Notes: generated from the sequence alone by a model not told the origin. Positions 8,050 to 15,370 are shown, counted from the first letter of the stretch. The stretch is 64,000 bases of DNA from Anaerolineales bacterium (GCA_026129255.1 JAHCIJ010000002.1:450234-514233), one strand, 5' to 3'. Numbers and translations are program-made.

Positions 8050-8697
8050 ATGCTCACCGTAGAAACCCACTGCCACACAGACGCCAGCGGCGATTGCCGC
8101 GTGCGCGTAGAAGACCTCATCAAGACCGCCCGCCAGCGCGGCGTTGACCGCCTGGTAATTACCGACCACAACACCATCAGTGGAGCGGTGCGCGCCAAAC
8201 AGCTCGACCCCGAGCTCATCATCATCGGTGAAGAGATCATGACCGAACAGGGCGAGCTGCTGGCCTTCTTCGTTACCGAAGAGCTGCCACGCCACCTGCC
8301 GCCCATGGACGCCATCCGTATTCTGCGTGAGCAGGGCGCCTACATCAGCGTCTCGCACCCGTTTGACCCGCGCCGCGGCTGGGAGCTGCGCGCCCTGGAG
8401 GCGATTGCGCCGCATGTCGATGCAGTGGAAATCTTCAATGCGCGCAATATCCGCCCCGCCTACAACGAGGCCGCCGAGCGCTTCGCCACCCGCTTCAAGC
8501 TCGGCGGCACCGCTGGCTCCGACGCGCACACCCTCATCGAGGTCGGCCGCGCCAGCATGCAGGTGCCCGAGTTCAGCGATGCGGCCAGCCTGCGGGCGGC
8601 CATGCCACAGGCGCAGTACACCAGGCGCGCCAGCGGCCCGCTGATCCGCCTGGCCTCGCGCTACGCGGCGATTGTGAATAAAGTGAGCAGGGATTAG
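8050..8697 (+). CDS. PHP-domain phosphoesterase
   Basis: 215 residues, a stand-alone PHP domain. Metal-binding motifs are in the usual order: HCHTDASGD near the N-terminus (family HxH), ITDHNTI at about 40, a Glu in GEEIMT, SHPFDPRRG at about 100 and GSDAHTLIEVG near 160. Such small PHP proteins hydrolyse nucleotides or nucleoside phosphates; the substrate cannot be told here. The ATG at 8050 is preferred because of the promoter just upstream and because the protein begins directly with the first motif. The last codons and the stop lie inside a GTGAGCAG-type hairpin repeat, so the native C-terminus may have been trimmed or extended by it. Confidence 0.9.
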   Translation: MLTVETHCHTDASGDCRVRVEDLIKTARQRGVDRLVITDHNTISGAVRAKQLDPELIIIGEEIMTEQGELLAFFVTEELPRHLPPMDAIRILREQGAYISVSHPFDPRRGWELRALEAIAPHVDAVEIFNARNIRPAYNEAAERFATRFKLGGTAGSDAHTLIEVGRASMQVPEFSDAASLRAAMPQAQYTRRASGPLIRLASRYAAIVNKVSRD

Positions 8698-8776
8698 TGA
8701 GTAGTGAACAGGGAGGAGTGAGCAGGTAACAGGCAGCCCCCTGCTCACTGATTACTCCTCACTGCTCACCGTTAAC
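8683..8776. repeat. Family F hairpin (GTGAGCAG / CTGCTCAC)
   Basis: Iterated GTGAGCAGGG, GTGAGTAGTGA and GTGAGCAGG on one arm are answered by CTGCTCACTGATTACTCCTC on the other. It supplies the stop of the PHP gene and may act as a terminator. Confidence 0.7.
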
Positions 8777-8810
8777 TGCGATAAAATCCCACTCGCACTT
8801 GTGCGCCCAT

Positions 8811-8894
8811 GGCTCGGTGGCGGAACTGGCAGACGCAGGGGACTTAAAATCCTCCGAGGGCAACCTCTTGTGGGTTCGATTCCCACCCGAGCTA
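8811..8894 (+). tRNA. tRNA-Leu (anticodon UAA)
   Basis: An 84-base class II tRNA with a long variable arm. The acceptor 5' strand GGCTCGG pairs with CCGAGCT (one G-U pair). The D arm is GCGGAACTGGCAGACGC. The anticodon stem is GGGGA/TCCTC around loop CTTAAAA, giving anticodon TAA. The variable arm follows, then T stem GTGGG-TTCGATT-CCCAC and discriminator A. No CCA is encoded. It is the integration site of the element that follows: its last 53 bases plus two flanking bases are repeated at 11796-11850. The left copy is complete, so function is retained. Confidence 0.97.
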
Positions 8895-8896
8895 CT
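8842..8896 (+). repeat. Attachment site copy attL (55 bp, in tRNA-Leu)
   Basis: It runs from the anticodon stem through the tRNA 3' end plus CT and is identical over 55 bases to 11796-11850. The flanking bases differ at both edges, so this is the exact direct repeat. Confidence 0.92.
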
Positions 8897-8956
8897 AAAT
8901 TTACCTGTAAAAATGACCCCCTAGACCTGCCTAGCGAGTTTCGCCAGGAAAATCGG

Positions 8957-8974
8957 GTGCAACCGGGTGCAACC
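8957..8974. repeat. Arm-type repeat, left
   Basis: Two GTGCAACC units separated by GG, lying directly after the integrase stop and 60 bp inside attL. The identical 18-mer recurs at 11677-11694, 101 bp inside attR. Placement and duplication suggest integrase arm-binding sites; not proven. Confidence 0.65.
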
Positions 8975-8975
8975 G

Positions 8976-10103
8976 CTAGCGCCCTTTGACAACTGCTTCC
9001 AGCAAGTCTGCGACTTGATTTTGGATATTAGGTAGCAAGTGGCCGTAGAAATCCAGTGTGATGCTTGGCTTTGCATGGCCTAAACGTTTCGAAGCTATCA
9101 ACACATCCACGCCATTGTTTAGCATGAGTGATGCCGCCGTGTGCCGTAGGTCGTGGAAGCGGATTTTTGGCAAGCCAGCTTTTTTGAGAAGCTTGTGCAA
9201 GCCTCTGTAGGCTTCAGCTGGTTCGATAGCCATGCCATTCTTGGCCGGAAAGACGTAGCCTAAATCCCGCCAACCATCACCTGCCTTCACTTGCCTTTCA
9301 GCGATTGTGGATGCATGTGCACTGAGCACCTGGCAGGTTTCTATACCGATTTTGATCGCACGCACAGATGATTGGGTCTTGGGTTGCCTGGGTTGCAGGC
9401 CTTGGTCTGGTACACGCTTCAGGCTGTACTTGACTTGCAAAGAGCCTTTTGCCAAGTCCACTTCAGACCAACGTAACGCCAACAATTCACCCTGGCGCAT
9501 GCCGGTAACGATAGCCAGATAGTAGAGTGCGTAGCTTCCGTCAGCTTCTAACTTGGCTGTTTGCAGCAAACGCCTTATCTGATTCTCGTTGAGGATTTGC
9601 ATCTCTTTTGTTTTAGTCTTTGGCGGGCTGGCTGCGTTTGCCGGATTGTGAGTCATTACCCCCATCTTCTTTGCCGAATTCAGTGAAGCCCGAAGGATTG
9701 CATGGGTTTTCTGAACTGTGCGTTGGCCAATGCCCTTATCTAGCTGGCTGTTGTAAAGGCGCTGGATGAGAAGCGGCGTGAGCTCCCGAAGTTTTACCGA
9801 GCCAAGGCCTGGCGAGATGTAATCCTTGACCAGTTGGTTATAGCTACGCCAGGATTCGAAGGTGAGACGGGTTTTTGCTGTTTTCAACCAGTCAGCCAGA
9901 AATTCGTCAAGCGTTACCCGTGCTGCTTTTAGCGTTAGCCCGCGTTCTACCTGGCTCCCCATTTGCGCCAGCCAGGCTTGTGCCTCTGCCCGTGTTTTGG
10001 CAGTGAAGCCCAGCCTGCCACCATTCACAGAGATTTGAGCTCGCCAACTCCCGTTGGGCCTTTTGTGGATGCTGCCTTCTTTGTTGCCGCGTTTTCTAGT
10101 CAT
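8976..10103 (-). CDS. Tyrosine-type integrase of the element
   Basis: 375 residues, the length of phage-type integrases. The N-terminus (1-45: NKEGSIHKRPNGSWRAQISVNG) is an AP2-like arm-binding domain. A SAM-like core-binding domain follows (about 62-160) and then the catalytic domain. The catalytic residues are all present: Arg203 (TGMRQGE), His317 and Arg320 (HDLRHT), His343 (LGH) and Tyr353. It should catalyse site-specific insertion into the tRNA-Leu 3' end and excision with a helper. Its stop is 80 bases from the tRNA, the usual arrangement for tRNA-targeting elements. No excisionase gene is recognisable. Confidence 0.95.
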   Translation of the reverse strand: MTRKRGNKEGSIHKRPNGSWRAQISVNGGRLGFTAKTRAEAQAWLAQMGSQVERGLTLKAARVTLDEFLADWLKTAKTRLTFESWRSYNQLVKDYISPGLGSVKLRELTPLLIQRLYNSQLDKGIGQRTVQKTHAILRASLNSAKKMGVMTHNPANAASPPKTKTKEMQILNENQIRRLLQTAKLEADGSYALYYLAIVTGMRQGELLALRWSEVDLAKGSLQVKYSLKRVPDQGLQPRQPKTQSSVRAIKIGIETCQVLSAHASTIAERQVKAGDGWRDLGYVFPAKNGMAIEPAEAYRGLHKLLKKAGLPKIRFHDLRHTAASLMLNNGVDVLIASKRLGHAKPSITLDFYGHLLPNIQNQVADLLEAVVKGR

Positions 10104-10439
10104 TCCTGTTCTCCTTTGTGTGGAGCCAGGAAAGACAAGGTTTTTTTCTGCGTCGCTTGTTAAGGTGCAGGTTGCTTAGAATCATTGTAAATCAACCCGC
10201 CTATGATTTGAGCTAACAAGTGAACGTAAAACTCCATTTCTATGAAACCCTCCAGTCTTGAAAACTCCACCCCCCTACTAGTATCGGGGGGTGACGCCGG
10301 ATTTCGGAACGATGTTGATTTGGAGAGTGCGGCCGGGGGACCCCCTTCCCCGCCGCAGGGCGGGGCCCCTTCCCCCAGCCGCCAGCTAGGACCAAACCCA
10401 TTACGCTGCTGGGAAGCGCAGCGTGCCCGTCTCGCTCCT

Positions 10440-10523
10440 GCGATAGGGAAAACCAAAAGCCCTATCGCATACCGCTCGCCGGTATCCGGATGGCAAGTTG
10501 AGTAGATAGCCGAAACTATCTAC
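10440..10523. repeat. Cluster of three perfect inverted repeats in the element
   Basis: GCGATAGGG/CCCTATCGC at 10440-10468, ATACCG/CGGTAT at 10469-10485, GTAGATAG/CTATCTAC at 10502-10523. All arms are perfect. They lie in the gene-free stretch 10104-10748, in which I see no convincing gene. They could be an oriT-like, excisionase or replication site, or simple terminators; the sequence alone does not decide. Confidence 0.7.
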
Positions 10524-10748
10524 CCCGATTGCCTACAGCTATTCAGTTGTGTTTGGCCTGAATTCACTATGGGCTTCCGCCTGACCATAAAGGCTGCCCG
10601 CTTGGTCGTTATCTTTTTCAGTACACGCCCGACCTGTTCAACGTGCTGGCTCGACATCCATATAAGAGCAAGAACATAATAGCCCCTAAGCTTGTGCCAG
10701 TCAACCACCCCAGGCCCAAAAAAGCCAAGCTATGGACAAGATGGACAC

Positions 10749-11504
10749 TTACGTCGCGTCGCGGCTGATAGCCATAAGCAGGAAATTAATCCTCTGACTA
10801 AGTTGGATGGCAGTATCAAAGAATGCTTCAGCTTTTTTAGAATCCGAACCCGTTACAGCGGATGGGTCAGGAAAACTCCAGTGGATTTGCTCGGGCGCCC
10901 CAGGAAAAATAGGACAACTCTCTTTTGCGCTATCGCATACCGTAATAACGTAATCGAATTTTTGCTTTATGAACTGTTCAACTGATTTTGAGTCGTGATT
11001 ACTTATGTCAATGTTAAGGCGCTTCATTGTAGAGATAGCTAAGGGATGCACTCGAGAAGGTTCTGTACCTGCGCTGACTACTTCTACGTTTTTGTCTGCT
11101 TTTGCGCGCATGAGTCCTTCAGCCATTTGCGACCTTGCGCTATTGTGGGTGCATAGAAATAAGACTCTTATGGATTTCCCGTCTTTGGCAGTTTCCTGAT
11201 TTTCTTGAGTGGGGCTTAACGCCGGGTGCAAGGAATCCCCAAATGCAAAAAATGCTTTTTGCAATATGGCTATATCTAAGCTGTAGTAGCTTTCCCTTGC
11301 GTCAGCGCGACTGGTTATTGGGCGTATCATTTTTGATCTTTGTAATTTCCTAAGATGATAAGAAATCAAATTCTGTTTCTTCTTGGTTAGTTTCTGTAAT
11401 TCAGAAACGCTGTAGTCACTTCTAATTAGTGAGGTAACCACCTTCCACCGAATAGGGTGGGCGAGCAAGCTGGCGAGAACGTGCGGTTTAGCTGTGTTTA
11501 ACAT
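10749..11504 (-). CDS. ArsR-type repressor fused to arsenate reductase (ArsC)
   Basis: 251 residues from the ATG at 11504, which has GGAG five bases upstream. Residues 8-85 are a winged-helix domain of ArsR type (HPIRWKVVTSLIRSDYSVSEL, then NLISYHLRKLQRSKMI). After a linker, residues 112-248 are an LMW-phosphatase-fold arsenate reductase with Cys118 and Arg124 in CTHNSARS, a second redox pair Cys190-x6-Cys197 and Asp213 in FPDPSA. That Cys triad is the thioredoxin-coupled type (as in staphylococcal ArsC). The HTH domain contains no cysteine at all, so arsenite cannot be sensed by the usual ArsR metal-site cysteines. Twin palindromes upstream look like its operator. No arsenite pump gene is in the element. 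Confidence 0.92.
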   Translation of the reverse strand: MLNTAKPHVLASLLAHPIRWKVVTSLIRSDYSVSELQKLTKKKQNLISYHLRKLQRSKMIRPITSRADARESYYSLDIAILQKAFFAFGDSLHPALSPTQENQETAKDGKSIRVLFLCTHNSARSQMAEGLMRAKADKNVEVVSAGTEPSRVHPLAISTMKRLNIDISNHDSKSVEQFIKQKFDYVITVCDSAKESCPIFPGAPEQIHWSFPDPSAVTGSDSKKAEAFFDTAIQLSQRINFLLMAISRDAT

Positions 11505-11505
11505 A

Positions 11506-11535
11506 TCAACTCCAGTTGAATCAATATTTATTGAT
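11506..11535 (-). promoter_or_regulatory. Twin palindromic operator of arsR-arsC
   Basis: TCAACT-CC-AGTTGA (11506-11519) abuts ATCAATA-TT-TATTGAT (11520-11535). Both have perfect arms and a two-base centre and share the ATCAA/TTGAT pattern seen in ArsR-family operators. The first overlaps the ribosome binding site of the fusion gene, so binding would block expression. Confidence 0.65.
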
Positions 11536-11585
11536 ATATTATCATATTTATGCAAATTTATCTAGAGCCGCCCTGCATGGATTTC

Positions 11586-11618
11586 CAATAAAAACAGCGC
11601 GCCTTTCGGTGCGCTGTT
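11586..11618 (-). terminator. Terminator shielding the arsR-arsC promoter
   Basis: An 11-bp stem AACAGCGCGCC/GGTGCGCTGTT (one G-U pair) with loop TTTC. On the minus strand it ends in TTTTTAT. It would stop transcripts entering the element from the attR side. Confidence 0.65.
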
Positions 11619-11676
11619 AACCCTTAGACCATTCCTCATTCTTGCAAGAATCCTTGTCTCTCCTGGCTGATGCGTG

Positions 11677-11694
11677 GTGCAACCGGGTGCAACC
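11677..11694. repeat. Arm-type repeat, right
   Basis: The same 18 bases as 8957-8974, in direct orientation, near the other end of the element. Confidence 0.65.
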
Positions 11695-11795
11695 CCGATA
11701 GACAGAGTAGAAACTATCGTGTCTATTTGAACGGATTTACTCGTATTTTTGGGTCAAGACAGAGCTTTCCCTCTGCATTAGCCTCCTTGGTGTAA

Positions 11796-11850
11796 ACTTA
11801 AAATCCTCCGAGGGCAACCTCTTGTGGGTTCGATTCCCACCCGAGCTACT
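11796..11850 (+). repeat. Attachment site copy attR (tRNA-Leu 3' fragment)
   Basis: A 55-bp copy of the tRNA 3' half without the 5' acceptor strand or D arm, so it is not a functional tRNA gene. Confidence 0.92.
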
Positions 11851-11865
11851 CCAGCCTGCTTGACG

Positions 11866-11884
11866 TATATCCGTTGCGGATATA
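11866..11884. promoter_or_regulatory. Inverted repeat upstream of the 11922 gene
   Basis: TATATCCG-TTG-CGGATATA lies 37 bases before the start codon and just outside attR. It could be a repressor operator; genes of this type are often controlled by PadR-like regulators, but none is in the window. Confidence 0.5.
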
Positions 11885-11921
11885 TACTATTGGCGTAATT
11901 TCATTGCACGCCGAGTCCCCT

Positions 11922-12500
11922 ATGCCAATATCTGATGAACCCATAGTCCACGCCCTGTATCGAAAACTGCTGGCTCTGTACCCGCCCGCCTTTCGCAAGC
12001 GCTTTGGCCAGTCCATGCAAGACACCTTTGCGGACATGTATCGCGCCCGCACGCGTAGCGGGCTGGCTGCTGGCGGCCTGTTGCTGCGTGCCAGCATCGA
12101 TACCGCCGTGGCAGCTTTGCATGAGCGCCTGCGCATGCATTTTGCGCCGCAGCAGCCTCTGACGGCCTCCCTAAGCGGCTTCTTGTTTGCCGTGCCGTTC
12201 CTGTTGGCCAATGCCAGCATCGCCACGCGTTGGGAGCCGCTCAACTCCATTTTGCGCGGCGCCGGGCTTAATAACATTGGTGGCTGGGGGCCAGGCTTCT
12301 TCTTTGTGGCGGGTTTGTTGCTGCTGCTGCCGCTGGGCGCCTATGTTTCCTTGCAGCCAGTACGCCAGCGGAAGCGTGTGTCCAGAAGACATTGGCACAA
12401 TGTGGCCATCGCGGTGATCTTGATCGTGGGCTTTGTCAGCATTTCGGGTGCACTAGGCGCAGAGCTGTACCAGTGCCAGGTTACACCCTACTGTGATTGA
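11922..12500 (+). CDS. Membrane protein with permease-prefix-like N-terminus
   Basis: 192 residues from the ATG at 11922. Residues 10-45 (LYRKLLALYPPAFRKRFGQSM, then DTFADMYRARTRSG) match the helical prefix found ahead of some ABC-permease proteins and in small PadR-controlled membrane proteins. Three hydrophobic segments follow, at about 85-100, 120-142 and 160-178, and the tail contains two cysteines. It is 9 bases upstream of the next membrane protein and likely co-transcribed with it. The function is unknown. The tRNA-linked element lies directly upstream and may have separated this pair from a former regulator. Confidence 0.7.
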   Translation: MPISDEPIVHALYRKLLALYPPAFRKRFGQSMQDTFADMYRARTRSGLAAGGLLLRASIDTAVAALHERLRMHFAPQQPLTASLSGFLFAVPFLLANASIATRWEPLNSILRGAGLNNIGGWGPGFFFVAGLLLLLPLGAYVSLQPVRQRKRVSRRHWHNVAIAVILIVGFVSISGALGAELYQCQVTPYCD

Positions 12501-12509
12501 GAGAGCCTC

Positions 12510-13343
12510 ATGCTCAAGCAATTTCTACGCGCGGTGATTGCCTTGGTCGCTCTGCTAGCGGCCATGGTGTACCCGTATCTGCCCGGCCGTTTTGATAGCC
12601 TGGCTGTGCCGCTCTCCACACTGGCACAACTCTTCGGCGTGGCGGGTACGCTATTGCTGGCGCCGCTGGGTATTGCCTGGCTGGTATATGAACTGCGCGG
12701 TGGCGAAAGGCCCAAATCAGGTGTGTTTGCCCTGGGAGCCCTGGTCGCCGGGAGTTTGCTGGCGATTATGCTGTGCGTTGCCGCCTATGCCTTGGGCGGA
12801 GCGCTGTTAGCGATTGCCGTGGCCGCCGCAGCGCTATGGCTGCTAAAACGCCTGGCCCGCCTGCGCCAGGGCACAGGCGGCGCTCCAGTTGCCGCCCCCT
12901 GGTACATGGCGCTGCTGCCGTTGGCGCTGCTGGCCGCCCAGCTCGTGCTGGCCGGGCCGCTCACTGAAAGCAGCCGGGCGCGTGGCATCGCTACCAGCGG
13001 TGAGATGCTACGTGATATCGAAGCGTACCGAGCCCAGAACGGCAGCTACCCGAGCCATCTGGCCGCCGTGTGGCAGGACTACTCGCCTGGCGTTGCCGGG
13101 ATCCCTCGATATCACTACGCTGTCGCTGGCGATGGGTTCAACCTGTTCTTTGAGCAGCCGCTCTTTATCCTCGATAACTTCGGAGCGCGGGAATTTGTGG
13201 TCTATAACCCGCTGGGCCAGCACAGCATGATCAGCCATGATTCGTGGATACTGCTGCTGAGCCCCAGCCGCGTGCTGGCTACGCAAGGCTGGTTCCAGGT
13301 CAACGACGCAGGGGACGGCTGGCGCTATTTCTGGTTTGATTGA
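12510..13343 (+). CDS. Membrane protein, unknown function
   Basis: 277 residues. Five hydrophobic stretches occupy about 1-150 (MLKQFLRAVIALVALLAAMV and later Ala/Leu-rich helices). A soluble C-terminal domain of about 120 residues follows. Its beginning, EMLRDIEAYRAQNGSYPSHL, resembles the region after the helix in pseudopilins and type II secretion-like proteins, where a helix is followed by Y-x2-x-NG-x-YP. I cannot assign a family. It follows the 11922 gene by 9 bases, with a GAGAG-like ribosome site before the ATG. Confidence 0.7.
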   Translation: MLKQFLRAVIALVALLAAMVYPYLPGRFDSLAVPLSTLAQLFGVAGTLLLAPLGIAWLVYELRGGERPKSGVFALGALVAGSLLAIMLCVAAYALGGALLAIAVAAAALWLLKRLARLRQGTGGAPVAAPWYMALLPLALLAAQLVLAGPLTESSRARGIATSGEMLRDIEAYRAQNGSYPSHLAAVWQDYSPGVAGIPRYHYAVAGDGFNLFFEQPLFILDNFGAREFVVYNPLGQHSMISHDSWILLLSPSRVLATQGWFQVNDAGDGWRYFWFD

Positions 13344-13480
13344 GTAGATAGCTCGGCCTCTTCCCTGCACAACTCCCACAAACTTTGACCTCAGGCGGCG
13401 ATTTTCGGGGGAAATCTGCTCGATAGCCCCCTTCGCCTATGTATTGACTGAATGACAATGGGCTATATACTGCTTTGAGT

Positions 13481-15205
13481 ATGAAACCCGCCGAGTGGTG
13501 GCCCAGATTTTTGCAGCTCCTCTACATAGGTCGAGAAGATATGACCCAGGAGGAGAGGCAGAGGCGATTGCTGACATTGCTTGCCGGAGCGCTGGCGCCG
13601 GGCATTGTAATTGTGCTCCTGGCGGGTCTGGCGACCAATACCCCAGAGCCCGCGTATTATGTTCTCGTCGGCAGTATTGGCGTGCATGCTTTGATTGCAC
13701 TTTGGCTGGCATGGGCAAAACAGGTTAAATACGCGCTGTACTATTTCCCCTTTGCATTGTGGTTGAACTTGGTGGTGTTGATTTCCTTCTCGGAACCGAG
13801 TTGGGCAAGGATCAGCACGGCATTTTTCTTCCTCCCCATTCTGGCGGCAGGAATTCTGCTAGGGGCGAGAGCTGCAATTCTTTTGACCGTGGCGACATTG
13901 GGCGTTGGGGCGGCCGTAGCTTATTGGACTGTGACCGAATGGCCCTTTACTCCGGGAGTTGCTTTTATCCCTAATCGCAACTCGGTCTCGTTGGCCGTGG
14001 GAATGGGCTTACTGGGCTTCTATACGTTGGTGGCTGTGCTAAACATCGCCGAATTGACCAGGCAAACCCGGGCCGAGGTGGCTAAACGGAGACAGGGCGA
14101 CATAGCGCTGGAACATGAAAGAGGCCTGGTTCAGGCTTTAGTGGATGCATCCCGGGCAGTGAGCGAAAGCCTCGTGTTTGAGGAGATACTCGACAGCATT
14201 ATGGCTCAGGTCTCCAAGGTAATACCTGGCGATGCGGTCAACATTATGTTGATTGAGGGGCAGCTGGCGCGCATCGTCCGCTGGCGAGGGTATGAGCAGT
14301 TTGGGGCGGAGAAAAATGTGGCCAATAAAAGTTTTGTGATCGAAGAAACACCGAACCTCAAATGGATGATTGATACCGGACAACCAGTTGGCGAACCGAA
14401 CACGAGAAACTCGCCAAACTGGGTGCGCACCAACGAGTTTCAATGGCTGCGCTCCTACGTTGGAGTGCCCATCATTACAAAAGACAAAGTCGTTGGTTTT
14501 CTCAATGTAGACAGCGCCAAGCCTGACTTTTATTCAGCACAGGAATTTGAATCACTCAAAGCCTTTGCCTCCCAAGTGGCCGTTGCCGTTGAGAATTCAT
14601 ATTTGTTTGGACAAGTGCAGAAGTACGCTGAAGACCTCGAAGGCGCCTACTTGGAGACCTCGTTGGCACTTGCCAAAACCCTGGATGTCAGGGATAGCTA
14701 CACATCAAGCCACAGTGAGGTAACCGCCGCCCGCGCCAGGAGCACCTTGCGGGCAATGGGCAGAAGTGAACGCGAAGTAATGACTATAGGCTTGGCGGCA
14801 CAATTGCATGATATTGGGAAGATCGGGATTCCCGATCACATTCTGCATAAGCCCGGACCTTTGGACGCCGAGGAATGGGAGATCATGAAACAGCATCCCG
14901 ATATTGGGGCTGATATCGTTAGCCGGGTCAAGGGTCTGGATGAAGTGTCTTCTATTGTCCGTTTTCATCAAGAGAAATACGATGGCAGTGGTTATCCATT
15001 GGGATTGGGCGGGGATGATATTCCATTGGCAGCAAGAGTGCTGGCCGTCGTGGATGCATTTGGCGCAATGACCGAGAACCGTATCTATTGCGATGCGCGC
15101 TCGCGTGAAGAGGCGGAGTTGGAACTAAAGAGATGCGCTGGAACAGATTTTGATCCCAATGTGGTGGAAGCTTTTCTCGATGTTCTACAAAAGGAAACTG
15201 ACTAG
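13481..15205 (+). CDS. Membrane-anchored GAF / HD-GYP cyclic-di-GMP phosphodiesterase-like protein
   Basis: 574 residues. Six predicted helices lie at about 30-195, a GAF domain at 215-375, and an HD-GYP domain at 395-570. HD-GYP enzymes hydrolyse c-di-GMP or related cyclic dinucleotides at a two- or three-metal site. The ligands His411, His443-Asp444 (HDIGK), His472 and Asp525 are visible, as is DGSGYP at 501-506. The normally doubled histidine of HHExxDGxGYP reads His496-Gln497, and the usual DAxDAM is DAFGAM, so activity or metal content may differ. The ATG at 13481 is preferred to the TTG two codons earlier. It stands alone, with aspS control elements directly after it. Confidence 0.88.
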   Translation: MKPAEWWPRFLQLLYIGREDMTQEERQRRLLTLLAGALAPGIVIVLLAGLATNTPEPAYYVLVGSIGVHALIALWLAWAKQVKYALYYFPFALWLNLVVLISFSEPSWARISTAFFFLPILAAGILLGARAAILLTVATLGVGAAVAYWTVTEWPFTPGVAFIPNRNSVSLAVGMGLLGFYTLVAVLNIAELTRQTRAEVAKRRQGDIALEHERGLVQALVDASRAVSESLVFEEILDSIMAQVSKVIPGDAVNIMLIEGQLARIVRWRGYEQFGAEKNVANKSFVIEETPNLKWMIDTGQPVGEPNTRNSPNWVRTNEFQWLRSYVGVPIITKDKVVGFLNVDSAKPDFYSAQEFESLKAFASQVAVAVENSYLFGQVQKYAEDLEGAYLETSLALAKTLDVRDSYTSSHSEVTAARARSTLRAMGRSEREVMTIGLAAQLHDIGKIGIPDHILHKPGPLDAEEWEIMKQHPDIGADIVSRVKGLDEVSSIVRFHQEKYDGSGYPLGLGGDDIPLAARVLAVVDAFGAMTENRIYCDARSREEAELELKRCAGTDFDPNVVEAFLDVLQKETD

Positions 15206-15223
15206 ACGGTAGCAAGTCCGTGC

Positions 15224-15229
15224 TATAAT
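15224..15229 (+). promoter_or_regulatory. aspS leader promoter (-10 box)
   Basis: TATAAT ends six bases before the ATG of the leader ORF at 15236, so the transcript is expected to start on that ATG. No strong -35 is seen; TAGACG at 15203 (15-base spacing) is the best candidate. Confidence 0.6.
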
Positions 15230-15235
15230 CCCTGT

Positions 15236-15319
15236 ATGTTCCGACCTATCGTTGTGGACAGCAATAATTTGGACAATAACCCCCAACGGGCGGGAGGCCC
15301 CTGCCTGGCGGTTCGTTAG
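15236..15319 (+). CDS. aspS leader peptide, Asp/Asn-rich (27 aa)
   Basis: A short ORF starting at the expected transcription start. Residues 8-15 read DSNNLDNN, so six of eight consecutive codons specify Asp or Asn (GAC, AAT, AAT, GAC, AAT, AAC). It ends with TAG at 15317, inside the loop region of the antiterminator hairpin. The layout matches classical amino-acid leader peptides: stalling on uncharged tRNA-Asp or tRNA-Asn would leave the antiterminator free to form. The peptide itself is probably not functional. It is predicted from sequence layout only. Confidence 0.6.
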   Translation: MFRPIVVDSNNLDNNPQRAGGPCLAVR

Positions 15320-15343
15320 GTCCGCCTGGTTGGCTCTCGCCCG
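15287..15343 (+). promoter_or_regulatory. Putative antiterminator hairpin of aspS
   Basis: CGGGCGGGAG (15287-15296) pairs with CTCTCGCCCG (15334-15343) over 10 bp with one G-U. It encloses a second stem GGCGG (15307) / CCGCC (15322). Its 3' arm shares GCCC and the next G with the 5' arm of the terminator at 15339, so the two structures cannot coexist. Confidence 0.6.
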
Positions 15344-15370
15344 GTGCATTCGCACCGGGCGTTTTTGTTT
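15339..15370 (+). terminator. Attenuator terminator upstream of aspS
   Basis: A perfect 9-bp stem GCCCGGTGC-ATTC-GCACCGGGC followed by GTTTTTGTTT, 28 bases before the aspS start. It lies inside the leader, so it must be conditional for aspS to be expressed from 15224. Confidence 0.85.

Larger units (their letters stand above)
8842..11850. mobile_element. Small tRNA-Leu integrative element
   Basis: About 2.95 kb bounded by 55-bp direct repeats of the tRNA-Leu 3' half. It contains a tyrosine integrase reading toward the tRNA, an ArsR-ArsC fusion gene, paired arm-like repeats just inside both ends, and a cluster of three inverted repeats in the 645-bp gap between the genes. No replication, relaxase or transfer gene is visible, so it would need help to move between cells. 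The arsR-arsC part is visibly AT-richer than the host DNA, which points to transfer. Confidence 0.9.

Noticed and set aside
10160..10456. Minus-strand 98-codon ORF in the element
   Set aside because: Covers GC-rich low-complexity sequence and the inverted repeats; no ribosome site and no family likeness.
10520..10708. Minus-strand 62-codon ORF in the integrative element, considered as an excisionase
   Set aside because: No helix-turn-helix, no ribosome site, and composition does not look coding.
11796..11850. Second tRNA-Leu gene
   Set aside because: Only the 3' half is present; acceptor 5' strand and D arm are missing. It is attR.
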